Under the pieces are notes generated by a model. That model was given only the letters and a program-made list of their open reading frames with translations, searched no databases and was not told the DNA's origin. 7,781 bases of DNA from Deferribacteraceae bacterium (GTDB lineage: Bacteria > Chrysiogenota > Deferribacteres > Deferribacterales > JAISNW01), in the NCBI GenBank assembly GCA_031276055.1, contig JAISNW010000248.1, forward strand, positions 1-7,781. The letters run 5' to 3'. Each line of letters starts with the position of its first letter. The first letter of the stretch is position 1. A program made the position numbers and the translations under genes. Positions 1 to 6,345 of the stretch are shown piece after piece.

Positions 1-646
1 ATCCCGCATTAAATAAGATCGATAGCCCGCTGAGGTTGGCTTTATATCTGCTGTAGCCTGCATTAAGTTCATCAAAATCAGAATCTATTGAAGGGATGAG
101 GGTGTATCTTAGGGTAAAACCAAAATCCCAACGATTAGGCTTAAAGAGAAAGCCTCCCTCCATTGTGAAAGCAGGTGTAACATCATCATCGCTCAAAGTT
201 TTTTTGCCTTGACTGGACTGCTCTTCTACATGAATCTGGTGCAGTGCAGCGCCTAATCTGGCGGCGCCGAATAGACTCAATTTAGAGCCCTCGCTTATAA
301 CCTGCTTAAACGTTAGAGAACCGCCAAAGATCGAGCTAGCTATCCAAAATTTCTGATCAAGGCCGTTATAAATGTTATACCCTTTAGAGCTTTTTGTGGA
401 GTTGGCGAGGGCTTCATGATATAAGCCAATCCCTAGATTTTCACTGAAAAAATAGGTAAATTCAAAGCCGAACTGCCCGCCGAGAGAATAATTGATAGAT
501 TGACCGTTATTAGCAATATCCTCCGTTGGAAAATATCCACCAAGGTATAAACCTAAACGCATCTTGCCTTCCCGCGCCTGTGCAGTTGAAAGATTAAATG
601 CAGCAAAGATAGATAGAAGTATAGATAGATAAAAAACTTTCTTCAT
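1..646 (-). CDS. Outer-membrane beta-barrel protein, 3' end cut by window edge
   Basis: The minus strand is open from the ATG at 646-644 to the window edge, giving 215 codons with no stop. A strong ribosome binding site (GGAGGAG, 657-651) precedes the ATG. Residues 1-24 form a classic Sec signal peptide: MKK, a hydrophobic core, then a likely cleavage after AQA. The mature part alternates short amphipathic strands rich in Gly and aromatics with polar turns (GLYLGGYFP, FGFEFTYFF, NLGIGLYHE, FGFTLRYTL), which is the pattern of small 8-strand barrels of the OMP_b-brl/OmpW-OmpA type. The last visible residues (LSILFNAG) look like the final strand, so probably only a few residues are missing. It is transcribed divergently from the dsb-like gene. 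No specific function or ligand can be read; a general porin-like or structural envelope role is inferred. It is sure to be a gene; the subfamily is uncertain. Confidence 0.85.
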   Translation of the reverse strand, partial: MKKVFYLSILLSIFAAFNLSTAQAREGKMRLGLYLGGYFPTEDIANNGQSINYSLGGQFGFEFTYFFSENLGIGLYHEALANSTKSSKGYNIYNGLDQKFWIASSIFGGSLTFKQVISEGSKLSLFGAARLGAALHQIHVEEQSSQGKKTLSDDDVTPAFTMEGGFLFKPNRWDFGFTLRYTLIPSIDSDFDELNAGYSRYKANLSGLSILFNAG

Positions 647-668
647 AAATCTCCTCCAATATAAGAAC

Positions 669-696
669 AATTTAAGCAGCGCTTTTGTAAGATCAA
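669..696 (-). promoter_or_regulatory. Possible sigma70-like promoter for the outer-membrane protein gene
   Basis: On the minus strand TTGATC (696-691) is followed after 16 bp by TAAATT (674-669), a 4/6 match to the -10 consensus. Transcription would start near 662 and leave a leader of about 16 nt containing the Shine-Dalgarno sequence. Both boxes are weak and nothing else supports the site, so this is only a candidate. Confidence 0.22.
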
Positions 697-751
697 TCCA
701 TTAGCAAAGGATTCTCTGCACTGCGCATCCCTAACATTTTTTGGTTTTTGC

Positions 752-779
752 TTGACAATTGAAAGCTAAGTGTTATCTT
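752..779 (+). promoter_or_regulatory. Sigma70-like promoter candidate for the 850-6323 operon
   Basis: A perfect -35 box TTGACA (752-757) is followed after 16 bp by TATCTT (774-779), a 4/6 -10 box. The start of transcription would fall near 786, giving a leader of about 64 nt before the ATG at 850. The -10 box overlaps the left arm of a 15-bp inverted repeat (762-776), and a 10-bp direct repeat lies just downstream. A regulator bound there could therefore cover the promoter or early transcript. An extended -10-like TGCTATAAA (824-832) lies too close to the start codon to be the main promoter. Confidence 0.45.
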
Positions 780-882
780 GTGAAAACTTAAAATTTGGTA
801 TAGAACTTAAAATAGCCCAGTTATGCTATAAAAAAAATCGTGGTGGTTTATGAAGAAATTATTATTAATAACACTTAGCTTT
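762..882. repeat. Perfect 15-bp inverted repeat around the start of the dsb-like gene
   Basis: AAAGCTAAGTGTTAT at 762-776 is the exact reverse complement of 868-882, with a 91-bp spacer. The left arm overlaps the candidate -10 box. The right arm lies within codons 7-11 of the lipoprotein gene, inside its signal-peptide coding region. The match does not extend past either end, and no flanking target duplication is visible. It could be a two-site operator or a long-range RNA pairing, if transcription starts upstream of 762. A small mobile-element remnant is less likely. Confidence 0.7.
785..813. repeat. 10-bp direct repeat, 19-bp period, in the dsb-like gene leader
   Basis: AACTTAAAAT occurs at 785-794 and again at 804-813. 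The copies start 19 bp apart, close to two helical turns, so they would face the same side of the DNA. They lie between the candidate promoter and the start codon at 850, inside the spacer of the 762/882 inverted repeat. A pair of regulator half-sites is possible, but the AT-rich context makes chance a real alternative. Confidence 0.5.
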
Positions 883-1710
883 TCCATCCTCTCCCTTTTT
901 GGCTGTGCAACCAGCAGCACTGCCCCAAAAAATATTAAAGAGCTGGATGCGCAGCTTATTGATTCAATTAAAAAAACTTTTGAAAGCCGCGGTCTATCTG
1001 ACATAAAAGTTGAGGTGGCAATGCTTCAACAGTTGGACTCTCCGAAAGGTTTTTATTTTTACCGCGTTGTATTGAGCGCTCCTGCAAATAACATTCCGCC
1101 TACAGAGCAGTATCTCTTTTATGACGGCAAGTTTGTCGCCTCATCATTTCGGGATGCCCTAACTCAAGAAGATCTTGGCAGTTCCCTTGCTTTTGATTAC
1201 AGCAAAACAGATGTTGATATAACGGGGCTCTCCCTCCTTCACGGCAAAGCGGGGGCCCCTAATATAATTGTAAAGATTACTGATTTTGAATGTCCGTTCT
1301 GCCGCAGAACAAATGCTTACCTCGAGCAGAAATTGGCGGGTAGAGATGATGTCGCCGTTTATATTATGAACTTTCCCCTCTCCATCCACCCTAACGCTAT
1401 CCCTTTTGCAAAGGTATTTGAGGCAGGCTCGCGCATGGGGAGCAACTTTGGCAGCGAACTTTTCAGCAACGATGCCCTCCTATCGTTTAATGAACAGCAG
1501 ATTATAGACTATTTTGCTCTCCGTTCAGGCGATGAGGCGAAGTTCAAAGAGCTTTATGCTTCTGAGGAGATAGCCGCTCTCATTCCTGCACAGATGCAGC
1601 GGGCTTCTGCCCTAGGGGTGAATGCAACACCTGTGCTCTATATCAATGGAAAAAAGATAGAGGGGTTCAACCCGCCTCTTATGAACAGGGCGTTCAATAC
1701 ATTTAAGTAA
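850..1710 (+). CDS. DsbA/DsbC-like thiol-disulfide oxidoreductase lipoprotein
   Basis: This is a 286-residue predicted lipoprotein that exchanges disulfides in envelope proteins. The N-terminus MKKLLL plus a hydrophobic stretch ends in a lipobox LFGC, so Cys19 would be lipidated. Residue 20 is Ala, not Asp, which by the E. coli rule favours the outer membrane, on the periplasmic side. Residues about 29-120 form an N-terminal alpha/beta domain that recalls the DsbC/DsbG dimerisation region (YDGKFV at 91-96). A thioredoxin-fold domain follows, with the redox motif CPFC at 148-151 after DFE and the conserved cis-Pro loop ATP (P261). The C-terminal domain fits the DsbA-like Thioredoxin_4 family. 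The start is fixed by the signal sequence; the upstream GGTGG (842-846) is a weak, closely spaced binding site. It is first in the operon and ends 7 bp before the DHH gene. Whether it oxidises or isomerises cannot be told from sequence. Confidence 0.88.
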   Translation: MKKLLLITLSFSILSLFGCATSSTAPKNIKELDAQLIDSIKKTFESRGLSDIKVEVAMLQQLDSPKGFYFYRVVLSAPANNIPPTEQYLFYDGKFVASSFRDALTQEDLGSSLAFDYSKTDVDITGLSLLHGKAGAPNIIVKITDFECPFCRRTNAYLEQKLAGRDDVAVYIMNFPLSIHPNAIPFAKVFEAGSRMGSNFGSELFSNDALLSFNEQQIIDYFALRSGDEAKFKELYASEEIAALIPAQMQRASALGVNATPVLYINGKKIEGFNPPLMNRAFNTFK

Positions 1711-1717
1711 GCAAGCT

Positions 1718-2560
1718 ATGCTCCTTCATATCTCCCATAACGATCTTGATGGGGTTTGTTGCGGATTATTTGTTAAAAGCGTTTTCCCTAAGGTAAAAAC
1801 GCTCTACCTTTCCTATGAAGAACTTCTCCCTGCTATTGCGGAGATTCCCCCTAACTACTCTTCGGTGATATTAACAGATATTTCGCCTCCTGCGGGTGTG
1901 GTTGAATCCCTAGCCAGTGATAGAGATTTCTTATTGATAGACCACCATATATCAACAAGCCATTATGCGAACCATCCGTTTGTAACGCTTGATATAACGA
2001 AATCTGCGGCGCTTTTAACTTATGAGAAGCTCACAGCGGACGGATATGATCTAAGCCGCTATCAGAAGTTGGTGGAACGTGTGAACGATTACGACCTCTG
2101 GAAATTAAAATATGAAGACAGCCTAAAATTGAATATCCTCTTTAATCTTTTAGGGATAGAACGTTTTGAAAAACGTTTCCTTGAAACGCCTTATACAGAG
2201 TTTTTCCCTGAAGAGCAGCTTATAATCTCCATTGAAGAGGAGAGGCGGGATGCCTACATAAGAAGGGCGTTGAAAAATGTTTACAGAACAACCGATAAAA
2301 ATAATCTTCAAATAGCGGTGGTCTTTGCTGAGAGCTACTCCAGCGAGTTAGGCAATACAATTATAAAACAGGGCAATACGGACTATGTGTTGATTGTGAA
2401 CGCACAACGCAGCAGGTTTTCCCTCCGCAGCAGGCAGGATATAGATGTTTCAAAGTTGGCGGAAAAAAACGGCGGCGGCGGGCATAAAAATGCCGCTGGT
2501 TTCAGCGTTAATCTTGATGACCTCTTTACTTGGGTTTTAGAAAAGTGCGGAATGGCATGA
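1718..2560 (+). CDS. DHH/DHHA1 family phosphoesterase (NrnA/NrnB-like)
   Basis: The 280-residue cytoplasmic protein has all the marks of the DHH superfamily of Mn-dependent phosphoesterases. Motif I is HNDLDG (residues 7-12), the second metal Asp is in LTDIS (D54), the signature DHH is at 75-77, and a further acidic motif NDYD lies at 123-126. The C-terminal DHHA1 substrate-binding motif GGGGHKNAAGF is at 252-262. Family members of this type degrade nanoRNA, pAp or linear dinucleotides left by c-di-AMP/c-di-GMP turnover. The opening LHISHNDLDGVCCG is most like NrnB/YngD-type proteins, as I recall them, but this one is shorter, so I give no symbol. The start ATG lies 7 bp after the preceding stop with no clear Shine-Dalgarno, so it may be translated by coupling. 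Its TGA overlaps the ATG of engB (ATGA). Confidence 0.88.
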   Translation: MLLHISHNDLDGVCCGLFVKSVFPKVKTLYLSYEELLPAIAEIPPNYSSVILTDISPPAGVVESLASDRDFLLIDHHISTSHYANHPFVTLDITKSAALLTYEKLTADGYDLSRYQKLVERVNDYDLWKLKYEDSLKLNILFNLLGIERFEKRFLETPYTEFFPEEQLIISIEEERRDAYIRRALKNVYRTTDKNNLQIAVVFAESYSSELGNTIIKQGNTDYVLIVNAQRSRFSLRSRQDIDVSKLAEKNGGGGHKNAAGFSVNLDDLFTWVLEKCGMA

Positions 2561-3147
2561 AAGCTAGTTTCATAAAATCAGCCTCCACCCTTTCTGAGGC
2601 GCCTGCGCCCAGCTTCCCTGAGGTAGCGTTCACTGGGCGTTCCAATGCGGGCAAGAGCTCTTTCATCAACAAACTTTTGGGCAGAAAAGCTCTAGTTAAG
2701 GTAGGAAAGACTCCGGGTAAAACCCGTCTATTAAATTTTTTTTCGGTTGAGGACTCTTTAATATTCACAGATTTGCCCGGCTACGGCTATGCTGCAGTAT
2801 CTAAAGCTATGAGAAAACAGTTTGCAGCCGTTATCGAAGCCTATCTCCGAAATAGCAAGATGTTGATGTTGTGTTTTGTGTTAATGGATATCCGCCGCTC
2901 GTTTCAGGTAGAGGAGCGCTATATTATGCAATTAATGGCTGAACGGGGTATATATGCACAGTTGGTTCTCACAAAGGCAGATAAACTTGCGAGAGGGGCG
3001 CTTTTACGAGAAAAGTCCAGAATTGCTCGTGAGATTGGAACTGCTGATCTAAATATACTCCACTTTTCTTCAGTCACAGGCGATGGATATTCTGATGTTT
3101 GGAGATTAATAAATGAGAAGACTGGCAGCAATCTGGGCAGTTTGTAA
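2557..3147 (+). CDS. engB: Ribosome-assembly GTPase EngB (YihA/YsxC)
   Basis: EngB is a TRAFAC-class GTPase needed for late 50S subunit assembly and, in several bacteria, for viability. From the ATG at 2557 the protein is 196 residues, matching the family (about 195-210). The G motifs are intact: G1 GRSNAGKS (27-34), G2 TPGKT (52-56), G3 DLPG (72-75) within the family-typical DLPGYGYA, G4 TKAD (139-142) and G5 SSVTG (171-175). The open frame extends upstream to a TTG at 2530, but the ATG overlapping the DHH stop (ATGA) gives the usual N-terminus and coupling, so I chose it. An 8-T run at 2736-2743 lies in the coding region after G2, but the frame stays open. The 3' end overlaps the next gene by 35 bp. 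The identification is secure. Confidence 0.96.
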   Translation: MKASFIKSASTLSEAPAPSFPEVAFTGRSNAGKSSFINKLLGRKALVKVGKTPGKTRLLNFFSVEDSLIFTDLPGYGYAAVSKAMRKQFAAVIEAYLRNSKMLMLCFVLMDIRRSFQVEERYIMQLMAERGIYAQLVLTKADKLARGALLREKSRIAREIGTADLNILHFSSVTGDGYSDVWRLINEKTGSNLGSL

Positions 3148-3730
3148 ACGTTATTCCCATATTATCTTCTCGAGCGCCCTCGTTCTCTTTGTAATTATCT
3201 CCAATATTATGGCGTCTGATAAGAAAGTTTATGAGGGGCGCATCGTATTTTTAGCAGATAAAGCTCTCTTTCCTGAACTTATAGCGGCTTTTTCCCGCGC
3301 TGAAAGCGAGATAACCTGCGCCTTATACATGTTTAAGACCGACGGTGCAGACAACGCCCCTACCTCTATCCTCCTTTCAGCTTTGCGGGCGGCTTCAGGG
3401 CGCCGAGTGAGGGTGAAGCTCGTTTTAGATATAGATAAAAAAGGGGATCTCTCCACTGAATTTAACACTGCCACCGCAAAAGCATTAAAATCGAGCGGAG
3501 CAGAGGTTTATTTTGATGATCCTGATAGGAGGCTGCACACAAAGATGTGTATAATAGATAATTATATCTCTTTTATCGGCAGCCACAACTATACATTCAG
3601 CGCCCTTCAGAGAAATGCAGAGGTTACGGTGCGGATACAATCAGAGGGGATAGCTAGCGAAGGGGTGAAATATATAGATGAGCTTATCGCAGATATAAAT
3701 ATAATTGAAGTTGGGGGAGTTGATGAATAA
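3113..3730 (+). CDS. Membrane-anchored single-HKD phospholipase D/nuclease-like protein
   Basis: This 205-residue protein has an N-terminal signal anchor or uncleaved signal (hydrophobic at about 16-34 after basic residues). A single PLD-superfamily domain follows. The HKD motif is H142-x-K144-x4-D149, followed by GSHN (156-159) and the usual downstream NAE (168-170). Full phospholipases D carry two HKD motifs. Small one-motif members such as the Nuc endonuclease dimerise to build one active site, so a periplasmic or membrane-associated nuclease or phosphodiesterase is the best guess. The start at 3113 has a good GGAG (3101-3104) 8 nt upstream and lies inside engB, overlapping its last 35 bp in another frame. 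Its TAA overlaps the glmM start by 8 bp. The substrate (nucleic acid or lipid) is unknown. Confidence 0.85.
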   Translation: MRRLAAIWAVCKRYSHIIFSSALVLFVIISNIMASDKKVYEGRIVFLADKALFPELIAAFSRAESEITCALYMFKTDGADNAPTSILLSALRAASGRRVRVKLVLDIDKKGDLSTEFNTATAKALKSSGAEVYFDDPDRRLHTKMCIIDNYISFIGSHNYTFSALQRNAEVTVRIQSEGIASEGVKYIDELIADINIIEVGGVDE

Positions 3731-5090
3731 ATATTTCGGGACAGACGGGGTGCGCGGCAAGGCGAATATATTCCCTTTAACTGCTGAATTTGCTCTAAAA
3801 CTTGGTCTTGCAGCAGGGGAGAGATTCATTAAAGAGGGGCGGCATCCCCAGATTGTGATAGGTAAAGACACCCGCCTATCGTGCTACATGTTTGAGGCGG
3901 CTTTGGCGGCGGGAATCTGTTCTAAAGGGGTTGACGCCGTGCTTGTGGGTTCTATTCCAACCCCTGCTATAGCCTTTATGACACGCTCTATTAGAGCGTG
4001 TGCAGGGGTAGTTATCTCCGCATCCCACAACCCATATTATGATAATGGGATTAAATTTTTTGATGCAACAGGTTATAAACTTCCCGATGAGACTGAAACA
4101 GAGTTGTCTGAACTAGCTGACGGGGATATCCCCCTCTCAACTGAAGTTATAGGAAAGATTTTACGAATTGAAACAGCTGTGGGAAGATATGTTGAGTTTG
4201 TGAAATCATCATTTGATAAAAGTTTAGATCTGCGCGGTTTTAAGATAGTGGTTGACTGCGCCAACGGCGCCTGCTACAAGGTGGCGCCCATCGCTGTCAG
4301 CGAGTTGGGAGCGGATGCTATTGTAATAAACGCTTCGCCTAACGGCACAAACATTAACGAAAATGCAGGTTCATCCTCTCCTCAAGGGATGGTTCAAAAA
4401 GTTTTGGAAACGGGCGCAGATATAGGAATATCCTTTGATGGAGACGGAGATAGGCTTATAGTGTGCGATAAGGATGGTTCTATAGTAGACGGCGATTTTA
4501 TCATGGGGATATGCGCCATAGATATGAAAAAGAGGGGGTTGTTAAATAAAGATGCAGTTGTGGGAACTGTGATGAGCAATATCGGCTTTGAAAACTCCCT
4601 TGCCCGTCAAGGCATAAAGCTGGAGCGCACGCAGGTGGGAGATAGATATGTTATAGAGAATATGCGGAAAAACGGCTATAATTTAGGGGGAGAACAGTCA
4701 GGACACCTTATTTTCACCGAGTTTACCACCACAGGCGATGGGCTTATAAGCGCCTTGCAGCTGCTTAAAGTTATCATTTCCCGCGGCAAATCTCTGAGTG
4801 AGCTGAAAAGAGATATTGAAAGCTATCCGCAAGTTTTGCTTAATTTAATGGTTGCAAAGAAGGTCCCTATTTCTCAACTTAACGCCACCGAAAAGTTAAT
4901 CAAGAAGGTGGAAAAAGAGCTCAATACAGCTGGGCGGGTGCTTGTGCGCTATTCAGGCACTGAAAACAAACTCCGTGTAATGGTGGAAGGCAGAGATGCA
5001 GATAAGATCAACGAATATGCAAACGATATAATAAAGAGCGCCGAAGGTGAATTATCCCTTAACAATTTTGCATATTCTGCCGATATTTAA
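3723..5090 (+). CDS. glmM: Phosphoglucosamine mutase GlmM
   Basis: GlmM converts glucosamine-6-phosphate to glucosamine-1-phosphate in the cytoplasm, feeding UDP-GlcNAc for peptidoglycan and LPS. The 455-residue protein is of normal length (E. coli 445) and opens with the family start MNKYFGTDGVRG. All four active-site loops are present: the phosphoserine loop SASHNP with catalytic Ser101, the metal loop DGDGDR (Asp239, Asp241, Asp243), the sugar loop GGEQSGH (322-328), and the phosphate-binding loop RYSGTEN (409-415). GEQSG rather than GEMSG or GEESG, together with the SASHN loop, fits GlmM better than other phosphohexomutases. The frame is open upstream to a TTG at 3705, but the ATG at 3723, preceded by GGGGGAG (3713-3719, only 3 nt away), gives the conserved N-terminus. 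It overlaps the PLD-like gene by 8 bp. A long palindrome lies within it at 3960-4009. Confidence 0.97.
   Translation: MNKYFGTDGVRGKANIFPLTAEFALKLGLAAGERFIKEGRHPQIVIGKDTRLSCYMFEAALAAGICSKGVDAVLVGSIPTPAIAFMTRSIRACAGVVISASHNPYYDNGIKFFDATGYKLPDETETELSELADGDIPLSTEVIGKILRIETAVGRYVEFVKSSFDKSLDLRGFKIVVDCANGACYKVAPIAVSELGADAIVINASPNGTNINENAGSSSPQGMVQKVLETGADIGISFDGDGDRLIVCDKDGSIVDGDFIMGICAIDMKKRGLLNKDAVVGTVMSNIGFENSLARQGIKLERTQVGDRYVIENMRKNGYNLGGEQSGHLIFTEFTTTGDGLISALQLLKVIISRGKSLSELKRDIESYPQVLLNLMVAKKVPISQLNATEKLIKKVEKELNTAGRVLVRYSGTENKLRVMVEGRDADKINEYANDIIKSAEGELSLNNFAYSADI
3960..4009. repeat. Long inverted repeat (hairpin) inside glmM
   Basis: ACACGCTCTA (3981-3990) and TAGAGCGTGT (3992-4001) are perfect complements around a single T. 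Outside them ACCCCTGC (3960-3967) pairs with GCAGGGGT (4002-4009). The right arm is therefore 18 contiguous bases, and the left arm is split by 13 unpaired bases (3968-3980). It encodes a conserved GlmM stretch just before the SASHNP loop (PAIAFMTRSIRACAG), so part of the constraint is protein-level. No T-run follows, so it is not an intrinsic terminator. Confidence 0.7.
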
Positions 5091-5093
5091 CTT

Positions 5094-6323
5094 ATGGCGA
5101 AAAGATCTCTCTTTTTAGGGGTAATAATCCTCGTTTTATCGGCGGCGGATATATCCGCCCGCACCGCGATCGCCTTTCCTAAAGGAACAAGGTTGGAAAG
5201 GTGCGTGCGGGCGAATCTCTTTCAACCGTCTCTATCTGTAATATATGAGGAAGACGCCCTTACTCTAACATCTCTTGCCTGTGAAGGCGATAATATTACC
5301 AGCCTTGAGGGTATAGAGCCTTTTACCAACCTTCAGAGCATCGATTTCGGCTATAAAGGCAGCGCTGTAGACAACCTAACCCCCCTAGCGGGCTTAAATA
5401 AGCTCACACGCATTATTATGAGCAAGAGCAATATAAAAGATATCTCCCCTCTATCTGCGCTCCCCTTAGTGAACCTTGATCTTTCGGAGAATCATATTAC
5501 TGATCTTTCTCCTCTATCTAATATCACCACCCTTGAAACACTTATTTTATACCGACAGGCTCCGGATTATATAACAGATATCACCCCCCTTAGTAATCTC
5601 ACAAATCTAACCCTCCTAGACTTAGAAGCAAATAAGATCACAGATATATCTCCCCTTAGGAATATGAAAAAGTTGAAATATCTCCACCTAAAAGATAATA
5701 GGTTGACCACAATAGAACCTCTTGCAGAGATCAGTGAACTTGAATTGGTAAATTTAGGGATAAACGCCCTTACTGATCTTACTCCGCTTGCTTCATCCGA
5801 CGGCATTACAACCCTATACGCCGACGCCAACCGTATAGCTTCCCTCAACTTTCTCTCATGGCTGCCGAATATAACCCATATAAGCCTAGATAGAAATCGG
5901 ATAAGCTCCCTTGCGCCGCTTGATAATCTGAGCAGCCCAATATACCTCAGCTTCGATATGAACAATATCACAGAGATTGAAGTTTTAAGAACCCCGATGC
6001 ACCTTAGAAAGATTAATTATCTCTCCCTAGCCTATAATTGCATTAAAGATTTTAACACCCTCCCCCTCTATTTCATAAAAGAAACCCACCTGCTCCACCA
6101 ATGCCAAACCCACCCTACCCCTTCAGAGTTTGATTTAGCAACAGTTGTAAACGGCGATCTCCTTGAAACAAGCGGGATAGTGGATGTTGATGATGAATTG
6201 AAAGATAAAGCGGAGCCGACCGGCCCCGGTGGCTGCACCCTCGCAAAAAATACAGATATATTGCTGGTATTGATTCCGCTGATATTTATCCTTGCCTTTC
6301 TAAGAGGGAGGATTAGACGTTAA
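5094..6323 (+). CDS. Secreted leucine-rich-repeat protein with a Gly-Gly-Cys C-terminal sorting-like tail
   Basis: The 409-residue protein begins with a signal peptide (hydrophobic at about 5-18, likely cleaved near 22-24). Residues about 68-325 carry roughly eleven 21-25-residue leucine-rich repeats of the SDS22/internalin type, with cores such as ITDISPL...L..LDLEAN. Such repeats form a curved protein-binding surface. Cys37 and Cys63 lie before the repeats and Cys316 and Cys337 at their end, probably as capping disulfides. An acidic linker (VDVDDELKD) leads to PGGC (Cys381), a transmembrane segment (about 389-403) and a basic end RGRIRR. This tripartite tail resembles CTERM sorting signals (GlyGly-CTERM, Synergist-CTERM, JDVT-CTERM families). 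It starts 3 bp after glmM with no clear Shine-Dalgarno, so coupling is likely. Role inferred: surface or periplasmic binding; the ligand is unknown. Confidence 0.88.
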   Translation: MAKRSLFLGVIILVLSAADISARTAIAFPKGTRLERCVRANLFQPSLSVIYEEDALTLTSLACEGDNITSLEGIEPFTNLQSIDFGYKGSAVDNLTPLAGLNKLTRIIMSKSNIKDISPLSALPLVNLDLSENHITDLSPLSNITTLETLILYRQAPDYITDITPLSNLTNLTLLDLEANKITDISPLRNMKKLKYLHLKDNRLTTIEPLAEISELELVNLGINALTDLTPLASSDGITTLYADANRIASLNFLSWLPNITHISLDRNRISSLAPLDNLSSPIYLSFDMNNITEIEVLRTPMHLRKINYLSLAYNCIKDFNTLPLYFIKETHLLHQCQTHPTPSEFDLATVVNGDLLETSGIVDVDDELKDKAEPTGPGGCTLAKNTDILLVLIPLIFILAFLRGRIRR

Positions 6324-6345
6324 TTTCCCCCTTACGCCTTGTTAT

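Noticed and set aside
607..632. GATA-type tetranucleotide repeats in the signal-peptide codons of the outer-membrane protein
   Set aside because: There are only two short interrupted runs of about 2.5 units each, too few to expect slipped-strand phase variation.
824..832. Extended -10 element TGCTATAAA as the operon promoter
   Set aside because: Transcription would begin about 10 nt before the ATG, leaving almost no room for a ribosome binding site, and no good -35 box precedes it.
2476..2497. Hairpin in the DHH gene around GGGCATAAAAATGCC
   Set aside because: It is explained by codons of the conserved GGGGHKNAA motif and has no T-run.
2530..2556. Upstream TTG start that would extend EngB by nine residues
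   Set aside because: The ATG at 2557 overlaps the preceding stop as ATGA and gives the normal EngB length and N-terminus.
2714..2743. Small hairpin (CGGGT-aaa-ACCCG) followed by eight T within engB
   Set aside because: The T-run begins 9 bp after the stem, the stem has only 5 bp, and the sequence encodes the conserved PGKTR-LLNFF stretch.
3705..3722. Upstream TTG start for GlmM
   Set aside because: The ATG at 3723 yields the conserved opening MNKYFGTDGVRG, and the extension is deep inside the preceding gene.
5567..5971. 134-codon open frame on the minus strand inside the LRR gene
   Set aside because: It is antisense to the repeat region. Its apparent repeats mirror the LRR codons, and it has no ribosome binding site or recognisable domain.
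6219..6230. Palindrome ACCGG-CC-CCGGT about 140 bp upstream of the sigma54 start, as an activator site
   Set aside because: It encodes the TGPG run of the sorting tail and is a single short palindrome, so the coding explanation suffices. It is worth recalling only if the activator is found.
6302..6333. Imperfect inverted repeat at the end of the LRR gene as an operon terminator
   Set aside because: The arms (AAGAGGGA / TCCCCCTT) have a mismatch and a 16-nt loop, and no T-run follows.
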